Below are positions 41,969 through 50,823 of a stretch of DNA of 51,550 nt, in pieces (within the stretch, counting starts at the first letter, position 1; each line of letters begins with the position of its first letter). Below the pieces are notes generated by a model. That model searched no databases. It was not told where the DNA came from and saw only the letters and a program-made list of their open reading frames with translations. Location of the stretch: the NCBI RefSeq assembly GCF_004010155.1, contig NZ_RRYH01000036.1:1-51550 (forward strand), read 5' to 3'. This DNA is from Solirhodobacter olei (GTDB lineage Bacteria > Pseudomonadota > Alphaproteobacteria > Rhodobacterales > Rhodobacteraceae). The position numbers were made by a program, and so were the translations under genes.

Positions 41969-42666
41969 GCCCATGGCCCCTCGAGCAGCGCGCGCGTCTC
42001 TTCGACCGCGACATCCCAGATCGACTGCATCTCTTCATCCGAGCGCTGGTAGTAGCCGCCGAAATTTCCATCACCGAGGTAGGCGCGCACACCCTTCGGG
42101 TCCATCACACGCATCCGGCCAAGGTCGATCATCGGCTTTTGCTGGGTTGGCAGTTCCACGCCCGGCAGGCGCGTCCAGGGGAAGTTTTCCATCCAAGACG
42201 CGTGCGAGGCGACAGTGTCGATCTCCTGGACGCGAGCAAAGGTCTTGGGGGCGTTCCACCAGTTGTGGAACTTCACGGCGACGCCCGGATTCTCAGCCAT
42301 CCATTCGATGGCCAGCGCCCCGGCCGGTTGATTGCCGCCATGCCCATTCACGATCAGGATGCGCCGAAACCCCTGGGCGGCCATACAGTTAAGGATGTCC
42401 CGCACGATCCGGGTATAGGTGTCCACGCGCAGGCTGATCGAGCCCGGATAGCCAAGGAAATAGGGCGTAAGCCCATAAGCCACTACAGGGAAGACCGGCA
42501 CGCCAAGCTGTTCGGCAGCATCGGCCGCCACCTTTTCCGACAGGATTGAATCGACCGACAGCGACAGGCCGGCATGTTGTTCGGTGCTGCCCAGTGGCAG
42601 GATCGCGCGGTCGTCGCGCTCGAGGTAATCCTCGACCATCTGCCAGTTCATGTCGGTTATCTTCAT
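41965..42666 (-). CDS. creatininase-family amidohydrolase
   Basis: The 233-aa protein has the family metal site: E29 and H31 in PLGSTEQHA, D39 (SVDS), H109 in NGHGGN and a late Glu in SHASWMEN. Family members hydrolyse cyclic amides (creatinine) or formamides (FAPy deformylase, mycofactocin peptide maturation). The usual E-x-H-G-x-H-L-P is altered to EQHAGLSLS, so the substrate differs from creatinine. It is the first metabolic gene after the regulator, overlapping it by ATGA (42663-42666). Opening of a lactam or removal of an amide cap is plausible. Confidence 0.88.
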   Translation of the reverse strand: MKITDMNWQMVEDYLERDDRAILPLGSTEQHAGLSLSVDSILSEKVAADAAEQLGVPVFPVVAYGLTPYFLGYPGSISLRVDTYTRIVRDILNCMAAQGFRRILIVNGHGGNQPAGALAIEWMAENPGVAVKFHNWWNAPKTFARVQEIDTVASHASWMENFPWTRLPGVELPTQQKPMIDLGRMRVMDPKGVRAYLGDGNFGGYYQRSDEEMQSIWDVAVEETRALLEGPWA

Positions 42667-43652
42667 GGCTCCGTCTTCCTCCTCGTCGGTTTCGATACAC
42701 CGGCCTTATTGACAAAGGGCCGGACAAAACGGTCCACGTCGCCGGGGTCGGGGATGTGGCTGTATTCGATGAATTGCGCGCCTTCTCGTGCGGATCGGGT
42801 GACGGCATCCGCCCCGGTTGCGAAGACGATGACGTCGCGGTCCGCCAGAAGTTCGGGGGCGGCCGGGTCATCTTCGTTCAGCGCCACAATATCGCGCACG
42901 TGAGGCGCGAAGCGTTGCACGCCCGACCGGATGATCGGCAGGAAGTCGATGAATTTCGACGCAACCGCCACCCGCGCCATAGGGCTCAGGGAGGCCAGCC
43001 GAAGCCGTGTTTCTTCCGACGGGATGAAGCGTAGAGCGACGACCTTAGTGGCCGGAAACATAGTCGCGACATCCGTGCGCAGGTTGGAGAAGGTGATGAT
43101 GAGGTCAGCGCCGCCCGCGGCCGCCTTGGTCGCGGGCTCCTTCTGGATCGCATCCATCGTCATCGGGCGCACAGAGGCGATCTCGCCCAGTTGCTGTTCA
43201 ACCTGCCGGGCGTAGCGCCCAGTCGCCTCGGCGAACAGGCCGACGATGACGATGCTGGCCTGGCGCCCGACGCTATTGCGCAGGGCCACGCGTTGCGACA
43301 GCAGAGCCGCCAGTTCTGTCGCCTGCACCCCGATGCTTTCGCCGTAGTCAAGGATGCGGTCGATTTCCCAATGCAAGTTGTCGATTTCCGGGCGCATCGC
43401 CATCTGCGCCTTCACGCTGTCAGTAACGTAGGTGCCAGAGCCAGCCCGCGCCTCCACTAGCCCCTCGCGCTTGAGTTCGGCATAGGCCTGGTTGATCGTC
43501 ATGGGCGCCACGGCCAGATCCTCGGCCAGTTCGCGGACCGAGGGGAGGCATTCGCCGATGGCAAGCTCGCCGCAGGCGATGGCGTATTCGATCGTTCCCT
43601 TTATCTGCCGCCAGACTGGCGTGCCCGAGGCGCGGTCGATTGAGAAGTCCAT
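42663..43652 (-). CDS. GntR-family regulator with periplasmic-binding-like C-terminal domain
   Basis: The 329-aa protein has a GntR winged helix (about 10-75: PVWRQIKGTIEYAIACGELA, SVRELAEDLAVAPMTINQAY, GLVEARAGSGTYV). A long C-terminal alpha/beta domain (about 110-315) has strands such as ASIVIVGLF, ADLIITFSNL and DVIVFATGADAV. This resembles periplasmic-binding-protein-like effector domains rather than FCD or UTRA. It heads the leftward operon. It is also divergent to the peptide-transporter operon across a 199-bp gap with an exact inverted site pair, one copy 13 bases from its own start. It likely represses both directions and itself. Confidence 0.9.
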   Translation of the reverse strand: MDFSIDRASGTPVWRQIKGTIEYAIACGELAIGECLPSVRELAEDLAVAPMTINQAYAELKREGLVEARAGSGTYVTDSVKAQMAMRPEIDNLHWEIDRILDYGESIGVQATELAALLSQRVALRNSVGRQASIVIVGLFAEATGRYARQVEQQLGEIASVRPMTMDAIQKEPATKAAAGGADLIITFSNLRTDVATMFPATKVVALRFIPSEETRLRLASLSPMARVAVASKFIDFLPIIRSGVQRFAPHVRDIVALNEDDPAAPELLADRDVIVFATGADAVTRSAREGAQFIEYSHIPDPGDVDRFVRPFVNKAGVSKPTRRKTEP

Positions 43653-43664
43653 GCATCACCATCA

Positions 43665-43675
43665 AAAGTGTTATA
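43665..43675 (-). promoter_or_regulatory. operator half-site pair, proximal to gntR
   Basis: AAAGTGTTATA lies 13 bases upstream of the GntR start codon. It is the exact reverse complement of the site at 43809-43819 near the transporter gene. One copy at each end of the divergent promoter suggests coordinated repression, possibly by looping. Confidence 0.6.
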
Positions 43676-43808
43676 TTAGAATAGAACAGCTTATGCTTCG
43701 CGGCAAGGCGTTTCTGCCCAACCAGTAATCATGTTGTGCGGCCCCCCCTTGGATTTTCTGATTATTTTATTGACATGCCTTAGTACGATATGAAAGCCTA
43801 ATCTGTGC

Positions 43809-43819
43809 TATAACACTTT
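43809..43819 (+). promoter_or_regulatory. operator copy, proximal to the transporter operon
   Basis: TATAACACTTT is the exact reverse complement of 43665-43675. It lies 32 bases upstream of the binding-protein ATG, where it would overlap the core promoter. Confidence 0.6.
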
Positions 43820-43851
43820 AACCAATGACAACGTCAACAGGAAGGTGCGAG

Positions 43852-45441
43852 ATGAAGAAGACTTTGGCCGGCGCGTTCGCGGCAGCGCTGATGCTGAGCG
43901 CCGCGCAACCAGCTCTCGCCGTCGAGCGGGGCGGGACCCTTGTTTATGGGCGCTATGCGGACAGCCTGTTCCTCGACCCCGTTCTCAACGATGCGAACGT
44001 GGACATCTGGGTGCTGTCCAACCTTTACGACACGCTGCTTTTGCCGACCGACAACGGGCAGGGGGTCCAGGCCGGGATTGCCACGAAATGGGATGTGTCG
44101 GCAGACGGCATGTCCGTGACGCTTCAGCTGCGTAAAGGAGCGAAGTTCTCCAACGGCCGCGACATCACCCCCGAGGATGTCATCTGGTCGCTGGAGCGCG
44201 CCGCCAACCCTAAGAACGGCATCTGGAACTTCCTGATCTCGTCGATCGACAAGGTGGTTCCGGATGGGAGCGACGGCGTCAAGATCATGCTCAAGCATCC
44301 TGACCCAGCCATTCTGCATGCGCTGACCGTGTTCAACACCGCGGTCATGCCGGAGAAGGAATTCGAGGCTGAGCCCGGCAATACGGACGAGGCAAAGGCC
44401 CGCGAATTCGCCAAGGACCCGATCGGGTCTGGCCCCTTCGTGCTAAAAAGCTGGGTACATGGCCAGTCTATGACGCTGGTGCGCAACCCTTATTATTGGG
44501 CCAAGGGTTCGGACGGAAAGGCGCTGCCCTACCTCAACTCGGTTGTCTTCAAGGTCATCCCGGACGATGCGACCCGGATCCTTCAGTTGCAGTCCGGCGC
44601 GCTGGACGGGGCGGAGTTCATCCCCTACGCCCGTGTGCAGGAGCTCAAGAAAGCTTCAGGCATCAACATGGAACTCTACCCCTCCACTCGGGTCGAATAC
44701 GTGACGATGAACGTGCGCAAGGATGTGGCTGGCAAAGCCAACCCGCTGTCGAATCCTGAGGTGCGGCAGGCGCTGAACTACGCCACAAACAAGAAGGCGA
44801 TCATCCAGATCGTTACGCATGGTGTGGGCTCGCCCATGTCCTCGTTCATGTCCTCGGCCACGCCACTGCACGCGGGCAAGGGAGAGCTTTACCCCTATGA
44901 TCTCGCCAAGGCGAAGGCGCTGATGGCGAAGGCGGGCTACGGCAAGGGGTTCTCGACCTCGCTGCTGGTTCTGGCCGGCAATCAGGACGAGCTTTCGATC
45001 GCCACCATGCTGCAGCAGATGTGGGGGCAGATCGGCGTGAAGCTACAGCTTCAACAGGTCGACAACGCGACGCGCACGGATGAATACCGCAAGGGCGATT
45101 TCTCGATGCGGCTGTCAGCATGGACCGATGACATCGCTGACCCGAGCGAGATCACATCCTATTTCGCCTATTCGCCGACGATCCAGTCACTCCATACCGG
45201 CTGGAAGAACGACACGGTCGACAAGCTCTTTGTGCAGTCCCAATCTCAGATGGACGCGGCCAAGCGCAAGGAGGAATACGCAAAGATCCAGCAGATCTTC
45301 AACACGACCGGGCCGACCGTTTCTCTGTACCAGACGCCCTATCCAGTGGCGCTGCGCAAGGATGTCCACGGTTTCGTGCAGATCCCGCTGGGCAACAACA
45401 TTTTCCGCGGGGCCTGGGTGTCGAAGAAGACCTCCAACTGA
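43852..45441 (+). CDS. peptide ABC transporter substrate-binding protein (SBP_bac_5)
   Basis: The 529-aa protein has a signal peptide MKKTLAGAFAAALMLSAAQP with cleavage near ALA-VER. It is a family 5 solute-binding protein (DppA/OppA/NikA): ATKWDVSADGMSVTLQLRKG, KFSNGRDITPEDVIWSLERA, DPIGSGPFVLKSW, NPYYWAKG and ALNYATNKKAI. AGGAAGG precedes ATG 43852. It is the first gene of the rightward operon and is followed by a strong hairpin before the first permease. The ligand is unknown; the operon's peptidases and amidases suggest a peptide or N-acylated amino compound. Confidence 0.92.
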   Translation: MKKTLAGAFAAALMLSAAQPALAVERGGTLVYGRYADSLFLDPVLNDANVDIWVLSNLYDTLLLPTDNGQGVQAGIATKWDVSADGMSVTLQLRKGAKFSNGRDITPEDVIWSLERAANPKNGIWNFLISSIDKVVPDGSDGVKIMLKHPDPAILHALTVFNTAVMPEKEFEAEPGNTDEAKAREFAKDPIGSGPFVLKSWVHGQSMTLVRNPYYWAKGSDGKALPYLNSVVFKVIPDDATRILQLQSGALDGAEFIPYARVQELKKASGINMELYPSTRVEYVTMNVRKDVAGKANPLSNPEVRQALNYATNKKAIIQIVTHGVGSPMSSFMSSATPLHAGKGELYPYDLAKAKALMAKAGYGKGFSTSLLVLAGNQDELSIATMLQQMWGQIGVKLQLQQVDNATRTDEYRKGDFSMRLSAWTDDIADPSEITSYFAYSPTIQSLHTGWKNDTVDKLFVQSQSQMDAAKRKEEYAKIQQIFNTTGPTVSLYQTPYPVALRKDVHGFVQIPLGNNIFRGAWVSKKTSN

Positions 45442-45451
45442 CAGGCTGATC

Positions 45452-45478
45452 GGGCAGGCGGCATCACGCCGCCTGCCC
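45452..45478 (+). terminator. intercistronic hairpin after the binding-protein gene
   Basis: GGGCAGGCGGC (45452-45462) and GCCGCCTGCCC (45468-45478) form a perfect 11-bp stem with a 5-nt loop between the binding-protein and permease genes. No T tract follows, so partial termination or mRNA 3'-end protection giving excess binding protein is likely. Confidence 0.55.
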
Positions 45479-45503
45479 ATGTCCGACGATCGGAGGGACA
45501 TTC

Positions 45504-46442
45504 TTGCATCTGTTGCTCTACGTCCTGCGCCGGATCATTCAACTGATCCCGACGCTTCTGTTCATCGCCCTCGTGGTGTTCCTGCTTGTCCACCTGCTGC
45601 CGGGCGATCCAGCTAGCGCTATGCTGGGCGACAGGGCCCTGACGGCGGACGTGAACCGGATCAACCATGAGCTTGGGCTTGACCGGCCGCTGCCGGTTCA
45701 GTTTCTGCTGTTCCTGCGCAATCTCCTGCACGGCGATCTTGGCCGCTCGATCCAGTTGCATCAGTCGGTGGTGTCGCTCATCGAGCAGCGCCTGCCGGTA
45801 ACAATCCTGCTGACCGTCATGTCCGCGCTCGTCGCCGTCGTCCTCGCGCTGCCTTTGGCCTTTGTCGCCGCCCTGCGCCGCGACCGCGAGGCCGACGTGC
45901 TGATCCGGGGCACGTTCCAGATCGGGCTGTCGATGCCGGTCTTCTACATCGGCCTTCTGTTGCTGACCTTTTTCGGGGCCTATCTGCGCTGGTTTCCCGT
46001 GGGTGGCTATGGCGACACGTTCGCGAGCCACCTTTATCACCTTTTCCTTCCGGCCCTGACGCTGGCGCTGAGCCTGTCTGCGGTGCTAATGCGCAACCTG
46101 CGTCAGGCTATACTGTCGGTAATCGGGGCCGAATACGTGGATTTCGCGCGCGCCAAGGGGTTGCCTGCGCGGCTGGTACTGTTGCGCCATGTACTGCGCA
46201 ACGCGTTAATATCGACGGTGACGCTGTTCGGGCTTCAGATTGGCACGCTTCTGGGCGGCGCGGTGGTGACCGAGACAGTCTTTGCCATCCCGGGCGCCGG
46301 ACGCCTGATGATCGAAAGCATCTACGGCCGCGACTACCCGGTCGTGCAGGGCACGACCCTGTGCCTCGCCGTGGTCGTTTCACTCACCTTCCTTCTGACG
46401 GACCTCATCCAGGTCATGCTTGATCCGAGGCTTTCACGATGA
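45504..46442 (+). CDS. peptide ABC transporter permease (DppB type)
   Basis: The 312-aa protein has six TM helices and the DppB-type N terminus (LRRIIQLIPTLLFIALVVFL, HLLPGDPA). Other landmarks are the extracytoplasmic NRINHELGLDRPLPVQF, the EAA loop EYVDFARAKGLPARLVLLRH and the end VMLDPRLSR. Translation starts at a TTG (45504) with CGGAGGGA spaced 5-6 bases before it. The weak start, after a hairpin, suggests low permease expression relative to the binding protein. It overlaps the next gene by ATGA (46439-46442). Confidence 0.92.
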   Translation: MHLLLYVLRRIIQLIPTLLFIALVVFLLVHLLPGDPASAMLGDRALTADVNRINHELGLDRPLPVQFLLFLRNLLHGDLGRSIQLHQSVVSLIEQRLPVTILLTVMSALVAVVLALPLAFVAALRRDREADVLIRGTFQIGLSMPVFYIGLLLLTFFGAYLRWFPVGGYGDTFASHLYHLFLPALTLALSLSAVLMRNLRQAILSVIGAEYVDFARAKGLPARLVLLRHVLRNALISTVTLFGLQIGTLLGGAVVTETVFAIPGAGRLMIESIYGRDYPVVQGTTLCLAVVVSLTFLLTDLIQVMLDPRLSR

Positions 46443-47290
46443 CCTTCGCCCTGTCGTTACGCGGCCAGCGCCGGAAGACGCGAGCCCGCCGCATTCCCGT
46501 TTCGTTGATAGTCGGGGGCGCGATGCTGGCAATCCAGCTTCTGCTGGCGGTCTTCCCATCGGTCTTCGCGCCATATGCGCCAGACAGCTTCGACTACAAC
46601 GCGCTGATGCAGCCACCTAGCCTTGCGCATCTGTTCGGCACCGACAACTTCGGACGCGACGTGCTGAGCCGTGTCATCCATGCCTATTCGGTGGACATGC
46701 AGATCGCCTTCTTCGCGACAGTCCTTCCATTCCTTTTCGGCACCTCGATAGGGGCGGTGATAGGCTATACCGGCGGGCTGGCCGAGACGATCTTCGGCCG
46801 GCTGGTGGATGCGATCATTACATTCCCCTTCCTCGTGCTGGTCATCGCCATCGTGGCCGTCCTCGGGCCAGGGCTCAATAACATGTATATCGCCGTAGGC
46901 GTGGTGGACTGGGTGTTCTACGCGCGCCTCGCCGTGGCAGAGGTGAAGGTGCAGAAGCGCCTCGACTACGCCGAAGCGGGCCGGGCCATGGGCTACAGCC
47001 CCGCGCGGATCGTGTTCCGCCACCTGATGCCGAACATCATCACGCCTCTAATCGTCTATTGGATGACAGACATGGCACTGGCGATCCTGCTGGGGTCGAG
47101 CCTTGGTTACCTTGGCCTCGGCGCGCAGCCGCCGATTGCCGAATGGGGCGTGCAGATCGCAGATGCGAAGAACTTCATGGGGACGGCTTGGTGGATGTCG
47201 GTCTTCCCCGGCGTAGCGATTGTCGTGGCAGGGCTGAGCTTCAGCCTGACCGGTGATGGCGTGGCGGAAAAAATGAGAACGCGGCGATGA
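46439..47290 (+). CDS. peptide ABC transporter permease (DppC type)
   Basis: The 283-aa protein matches the DppC family by LFGTDNFGRDVLSRVIHAY, the EAA loop DYAEAGRAMGYSPARIVFRH, LMPNIITPLIV and SSLGYLGLGAQPPIAEWG. It forms the heterodimeric channel with the upstream permease. Coupled by ATGA overlaps on both sides. Confidence 0.93.
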   Translation: MTFALSLRGQRRKTRARRIPVSLIVGGAMLAIQLLLAVFPSVFAPYAPDSFDYNALMQPPSLAHLFGTDNFGRDVLSRVIHAYSVDMQIAFFATVLPFLFGTSIGAVIGYTGGLAETIFGRLVDAIITFPFLVLVIAIVAVLGPGLNNMYIAVGVVDWVFYARLAVAEVKVQKRLDYAEAGRAMGYSPARIVFRHLMPNIITPLIVYWMTDMALAILLGSSLGYLGLGAQPPIAEWGVQIADAKNFMGTAWWMSVFPGVAIVVAGLSFSLTGDGVAEKMRTRR

Positions 47291-48282
47291 AGGCTGGCCT
47301 TTCCCTTGAAGTGAAGAACCTGTCTACGACGTTCGAAACGCCGCTCGGTGCCGTGACCGCCGTCGATGGTGTGAGCTTTGACGTGCATCCAGGTGAGGTC
47401 CTGGGGCTAGTAGGGGAATCCGGGTCCGGCAAGAGCGTCACACTGCGGTCTCTGATCGGATTGATCCATCCGCCGGGCAAGGTAACCGGGCAGGTGACAT
47501 GGAACGGGCAGGACCTGCTTTCGGTGCCGCCGGGCCGCCTGCGCCGCGTGCGCGGGGGAGAGATCGCGATGATCTTCCAGGAGCCGATGACCGCGCTTAA
47601 CCCTGTCCTGACCGTCGGCCTGCAGGTCGAGGAAAACCTTCGCGCTCATACCGCGCTTGATCGGGGCCAGCGCCGGGCGCGGGCGATCGAACTGTTCGAT
47701 CTTGTCGGCATTCCGGACGCGAAGCGGCGGCTTGAGAACTACCCCCACCAGTTCTCGGGCGGGATGCGGCAGCGTGTGATGATCGCGATCGCATTGGCTA
47801 GCAACCCCAAGCTTCTCCTGGCGGACGAGCCGACGACCGCGCTGGACGTGACGATCCAAGACCAGATCCTGAAGCTGATCCTGTCGCTGCGCGATGAGTT
47901 GCAGATGGGCGTCGTACTGGTCACGCACGACCTTGGGGTCGTGGCGGGCACCTGCGACCGCATTGCAGTGATGTACGCCGGGCGGATCGTTGAGTCGGGC
48001 AGCGTGCTGGAAATCTTCGACGGACCCCGCCATGCCTACACGCGGGGGCTTCTGGCGTCGGTTCCGCAGGCGGGGGCCGAGCGCGGGCCACTTCTGGCAA
48101 TTGAGGGCACGCCACCGGCACTGTCGGCCCTTCCCACCGGTTGCGCCTTCGGTCCGCGGTGCAGTTTCGCAAACGATGCCTGCCGGGCCACCCGGCCTGA
48201 GTTGGCGGAGATCGGGCCCGGTCGGCAGGTCGCCTGCCTGCACCATGAAACCGTTGCGGCAAGCAAGGGGCAATTCGCATGA
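47287..48282 (+). CDS. peptide ABC transporter ATPase (DppD type)
   Basis: The 331-aa ATPase has Walker A GESGSGKS, FSGGMRQRVMIAIALA signature, Walker B LLLADEPTTALD and H-loop VTHDLGVV. A C-terminal oligopeptide-transporter extension carries the cysteine pattern GCAFGPRCSFANDAC. It pairs with the next ATPase. ATGA overlaps on both sides (47287-47290, 48279-48282). Confidence 0.94.
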   Translation: MKAGLSLEVKNLSTTFETPLGAVTAVDGVSFDVHPGEVLGLVGESGSGKSVTLRSLIGLIHPPGKVTGQVTWNGQDLLSVPPGRLRRVRGGEIAMIFQEPMTALNPVLTVGLQVEENLRAHTALDRGQRRARAIELFDLVGIPDAKRRLENYPHQFSGGMRQRVMIAIALASNPKLLLADEPTTALDVTIQDQILKLILSLRDELQMGVVLVTHDLGVVAGTCDRIAVMYAGRIVESGSVLEIFDGPRHAYTRGLLASVPQAGAERGPLLAIEGTPPALSALPTGCAFGPRCSFANDACRATRPELAEIGPGRQVACLHHETVAASKGQFA

Positions 48283-49280
48283 CAGATCCCACGCTGATCT
48301 CGCTCGAGGACGTGGGCAAGGTCTTCCCGATGAACAGTTCGCTGCTGCGCTTCATGCGGGGGCTGCCGCAATCGAGGGTAAATGCGCTGAACGGCGTGAC
48401 CTTCGAAATCCGACGCGGTGAGACGGTCGGCATCGTCGGCGAAAGCGGCTGCGGCAAGTCCACGTTGGCGCGCTGCCTCGTGCGTCTGCATGACTGCGAT
48501 TCCGGCCGGATCCGGTTCGAGGGCAATGACATCGCCGAGCTGGAAGGAGCGAACCGGCGGCAGTTCAACCGCCGTGTGCAAATGATCTTCCAAGACCCAT
48601 ACAGTTCGCTCAATCCCCGGATGAGGGTGCGTCAGATTCTGGCCGAGGCGCTGTCGGTCCACCGGATGCGCCCGAAGGCCGAGATCCCCGCCCGGATAGC
48701 GGAGCTTCTGGACACCGTGCGGCTGCCCTCAGACGCAGCGGACAAGTTCCCGCACGAATTCTCGGGTGGGCAGCGCCAGCGCATTGGCATCGCTCGCGCC
48801 CTTGCTGTGGAACCCGAGGTACTGGTGGCTGACGAGCTGGTCTCGGCCCTTGACGTGTCGGTGCAGGCGCAGGTGGTAAACCTGCTGCTGCGGCTTCAGA
48901 CAGAGCTTGGCCTGACCGTCGTCTTCGTGGCCCATGACCTACGGCTGGTGCGCCACATCTCGCACCGGGTCGTCGTCATGTACCTTGGCCGCGTGGTCGA
49001 GATCGGTCCGACCGAGCGGATATTCTCGGCCGCGGCGCATCCCTATACGCAGGCCCTTCTGGCCGCTGCGCCTGAAATGGATCCACGCCACCGCAATACC
49101 AAACCTGCCGCGCGGGGGGAACTGCCCAGCCCATTGAACCTGCCACCGGGCTGTGCCTTCAATACGCGCTGCCCGTTGGCGACGGGCCGCTGTTTCACCG
49201 AGCGTCCCGAGCTTCGGGCAACGGAATACGGCCATATGGCCGCCTGCCACCTTGTCGATGCACATGCCGTTTCAGCCTGA
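48279..49280 (+). CDS. peptide ABC transporter ATPase (DppF type)
   Basis: The 333-aa ATPase has Walker A GESGCGKST, MIFQDPYSSLNPRM Q-loop, signature FSGGQRQRIGIARALA and H-loop VAHDLRLVRH. The Walker B reads VLVADELVSALD, with Leu where most DppF proteins have Pro after DE; the catalytic Glu is intact. The C-terminal cysteine pattern is GCAFNTRCPLATGRC. The gene ends 9 bases before the M32 carboxypeptidase gene. Confidence 0.94.
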   Translation: MTDPTLISLEDVGKVFPMNSSLLRFMRGLPQSRVNALNGVTFEIRRGETVGIVGESGCGKSTLARCLVRLHDCDSGRIRFEGNDIAELEGANRRQFNRRVQMIFQDPYSSLNPRMRVRQILAEALSVHRMRPKAEIPARIAELLDTVRLPSDAADKFPHEFSGGQRQRIGIARALAVEPEVLVADELVSALDVSVQAQVVNLLLRLQTELGLTVVFVAHDLRLVRHISHRVVVMYLGRVVEIGPTERIFSAAAHPYTQALLAAAPEMDPRHRNTKPAARGELPSPLNLPPGCAFNTRCPLATGRCFTERPELRATEYGHMAACHLVDAHAVSA

Positions 49281-49289
49281 GGTTTCCCG

Positions 49290-50804
49290 ATGAGCTACAC
49301 CGATTTCACCGCCGAACTGGCGGCCGTCAGCGATCTGCTAAGCGCGATCAACCTGCTGAACTGGGATGCCCGCACGCAGATGCCGCCGGACGGCGCGCAA
49401 ACGCGCTCCAAGCAGATTGCGACTCTGACCGCGATCGCGCGGGACGCGGCGGCTTCGGACCGGATGAAGGAGATCATCGCACGCGCTGAGGACGCTTTGA
49501 GCGATGCGCCAAAAACCGACCTGCGCCGCCGCGCGCTTGCGCAGGCCCGGCGCGAAATCGACATCCTGCGCCGTATCCCCGCCGCCCTGATTACCGAGAC
49601 GGCGGAGCTGAGCGCGATAAGCCATTCCCTTTGGGCCAAGGCGCGGGCGGCGGATGATTTCGCCCTGTTCGCTCCGGTGATCGAGAAGACCTTTGCCCTG
49701 CAACGCAGCATTGCCGAGGCGATCGGCTATGACGACCATCCCTATGACGCGCTGGTTTCGCGCTATGAACCGGGCATGACGCGGGCGAAGCTACGCCCGC
49801 TCTTCGACGCTTTGCGCAGCGGGATCGCGCCGCTGGTGGACCGAGCGCGGGGGGCGGAGGTGCGTACCGACTTCCTTTCCCGCGGGTTCCCAGTGGCGGC
49901 CCAGAGGGCGTTTGGCATCAAGTTGGCCGAACGGATGGGCTATGACATGACGCGCGGCCGCGTCGACGATACCGTGCACCCGTTCGAGATCTCGTTCACG
50001 CGGCAGGACGTGCGCATCACCAGCCGCTTTCGCGGGGATGCGATCTCGGCCGGGTTCTTCGCGCTCTGGCACGAGGCGGGACATGGGATGTACGAACAGA
50101 ACATAGCGCCAGAATTCACCCGCAGCATCTTCGCAACGGATCTGGTCAATCTCTACGCCGTTGGCGGCACAAGCTTCGGTGCGCATGAATCCCAATCGCG
50201 GCTGTGGGAGAACCGCGTGGGCCGCTCGCCCCGGTTCTGGGAACATCACTACTCCGAACTGCTCGCGGCCTTCCCGGACCAGCTGGCCGATGTCAGCGTC
50301 GAGGAGTTCTGGCGCGCCGTGAACCGCGCGGAGCCGGGCCTGGTACGCGTCGAGGCGGATGAGCTTACCTACGACATGCACATCATTTTGCGGGCCGAGA
50401 TCGAGATGGCGCTGCTCACGGGCGATCTATCGGTGGCCGACCTTCCAGACGCCTGGGCTGGGAAGATGCGCGACTACCTCGGCGTCACAGTGCCTTCCGA
50501 CCGGCTGGGCGTATTGCAGGACGTGCACTGGTCGCATGGGTACGTCGGATCCTTCCCGACCTACACGATCGGCAATGTCATGTCGGCACAGTTCTTCGAG
50601 GCCGCCATGGCGGCGCCTGGTGTCGCCGACGGGCTTGTGGCGGGGGACTACACTGAGCTGCGGGCCTGGCTGACAGAACACGTCTATCGCCACGGCCGGT
50701 CGCTTCTGCCGGACGAATTGCTGGTGTCTTCCACGGGCCGCAGCCTTGACACTGCGCCCTACCTTGCCGAGCTGTCGGCCAAGGTCGACCGGCTGACGGC
50801 CTGA
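49290..50804 (+). CDS. M32-family carboxypeptidase (Taq type)
   Basis: The 504-aa protein is of normal length for the family. The zinc motif is HEAGH (H261, E262, H265, in ALWHEAGHGMYEQ), with the third ligand E300 in AHESQSRLWEN. Other markers are the N-terminal LLNWDARTQMPP and DVHWSHGYVGSFPTYTIGN near the C terminus. It removes C-terminal residues from peptides in the cytoplasm with broad specificity. It lies in the transporter operon, so it probably trims the imported substrate. Confidence 0.94.
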   Translation: MSYTDFTAELAAVSDLLSAINLLNWDARTQMPPDGAQTRSKQIATLTAIARDAAASDRMKEIIARAEDALSDAPKTDLRRRALAQARREIDILRRIPAALITETAELSAISHSLWAKARAADDFALFAPVIEKTFALQRSIAEAIGYDDHPYDALVSRYEPGMTRAKLRPLFDALRSGIAPLVDRARGAEVRTDFLSRGFPVAAQRAFGIKLAERMGYDMTRGRVDDTVHPFEISFTRQDVRITSRFRGDAISAGFFALWHEAGHGMYEQNIAPEFTRSIFATDLVNLYAVGGTSFGAHESQSRLWENRVGRSPRFWEHHYSELLAAFPDQLADVSVEEFWRAVNRAEPGLVRVEADELTYDMHIILRAEIEMALLTGDLSVADLPDAWAGKMRDYLGVTVPSDRLGVLQDVHWSHGYVGSFPTYTIGNVMSAQFFEAAMAAPGVADGLVAGDYTELRAWLTEHVYRHGRSLLPDELLVSSTGRSLDTAPYLAELSAKVDRLTA

Positions 50805-50823
50805 CATTGCCGGGGATATTTCC

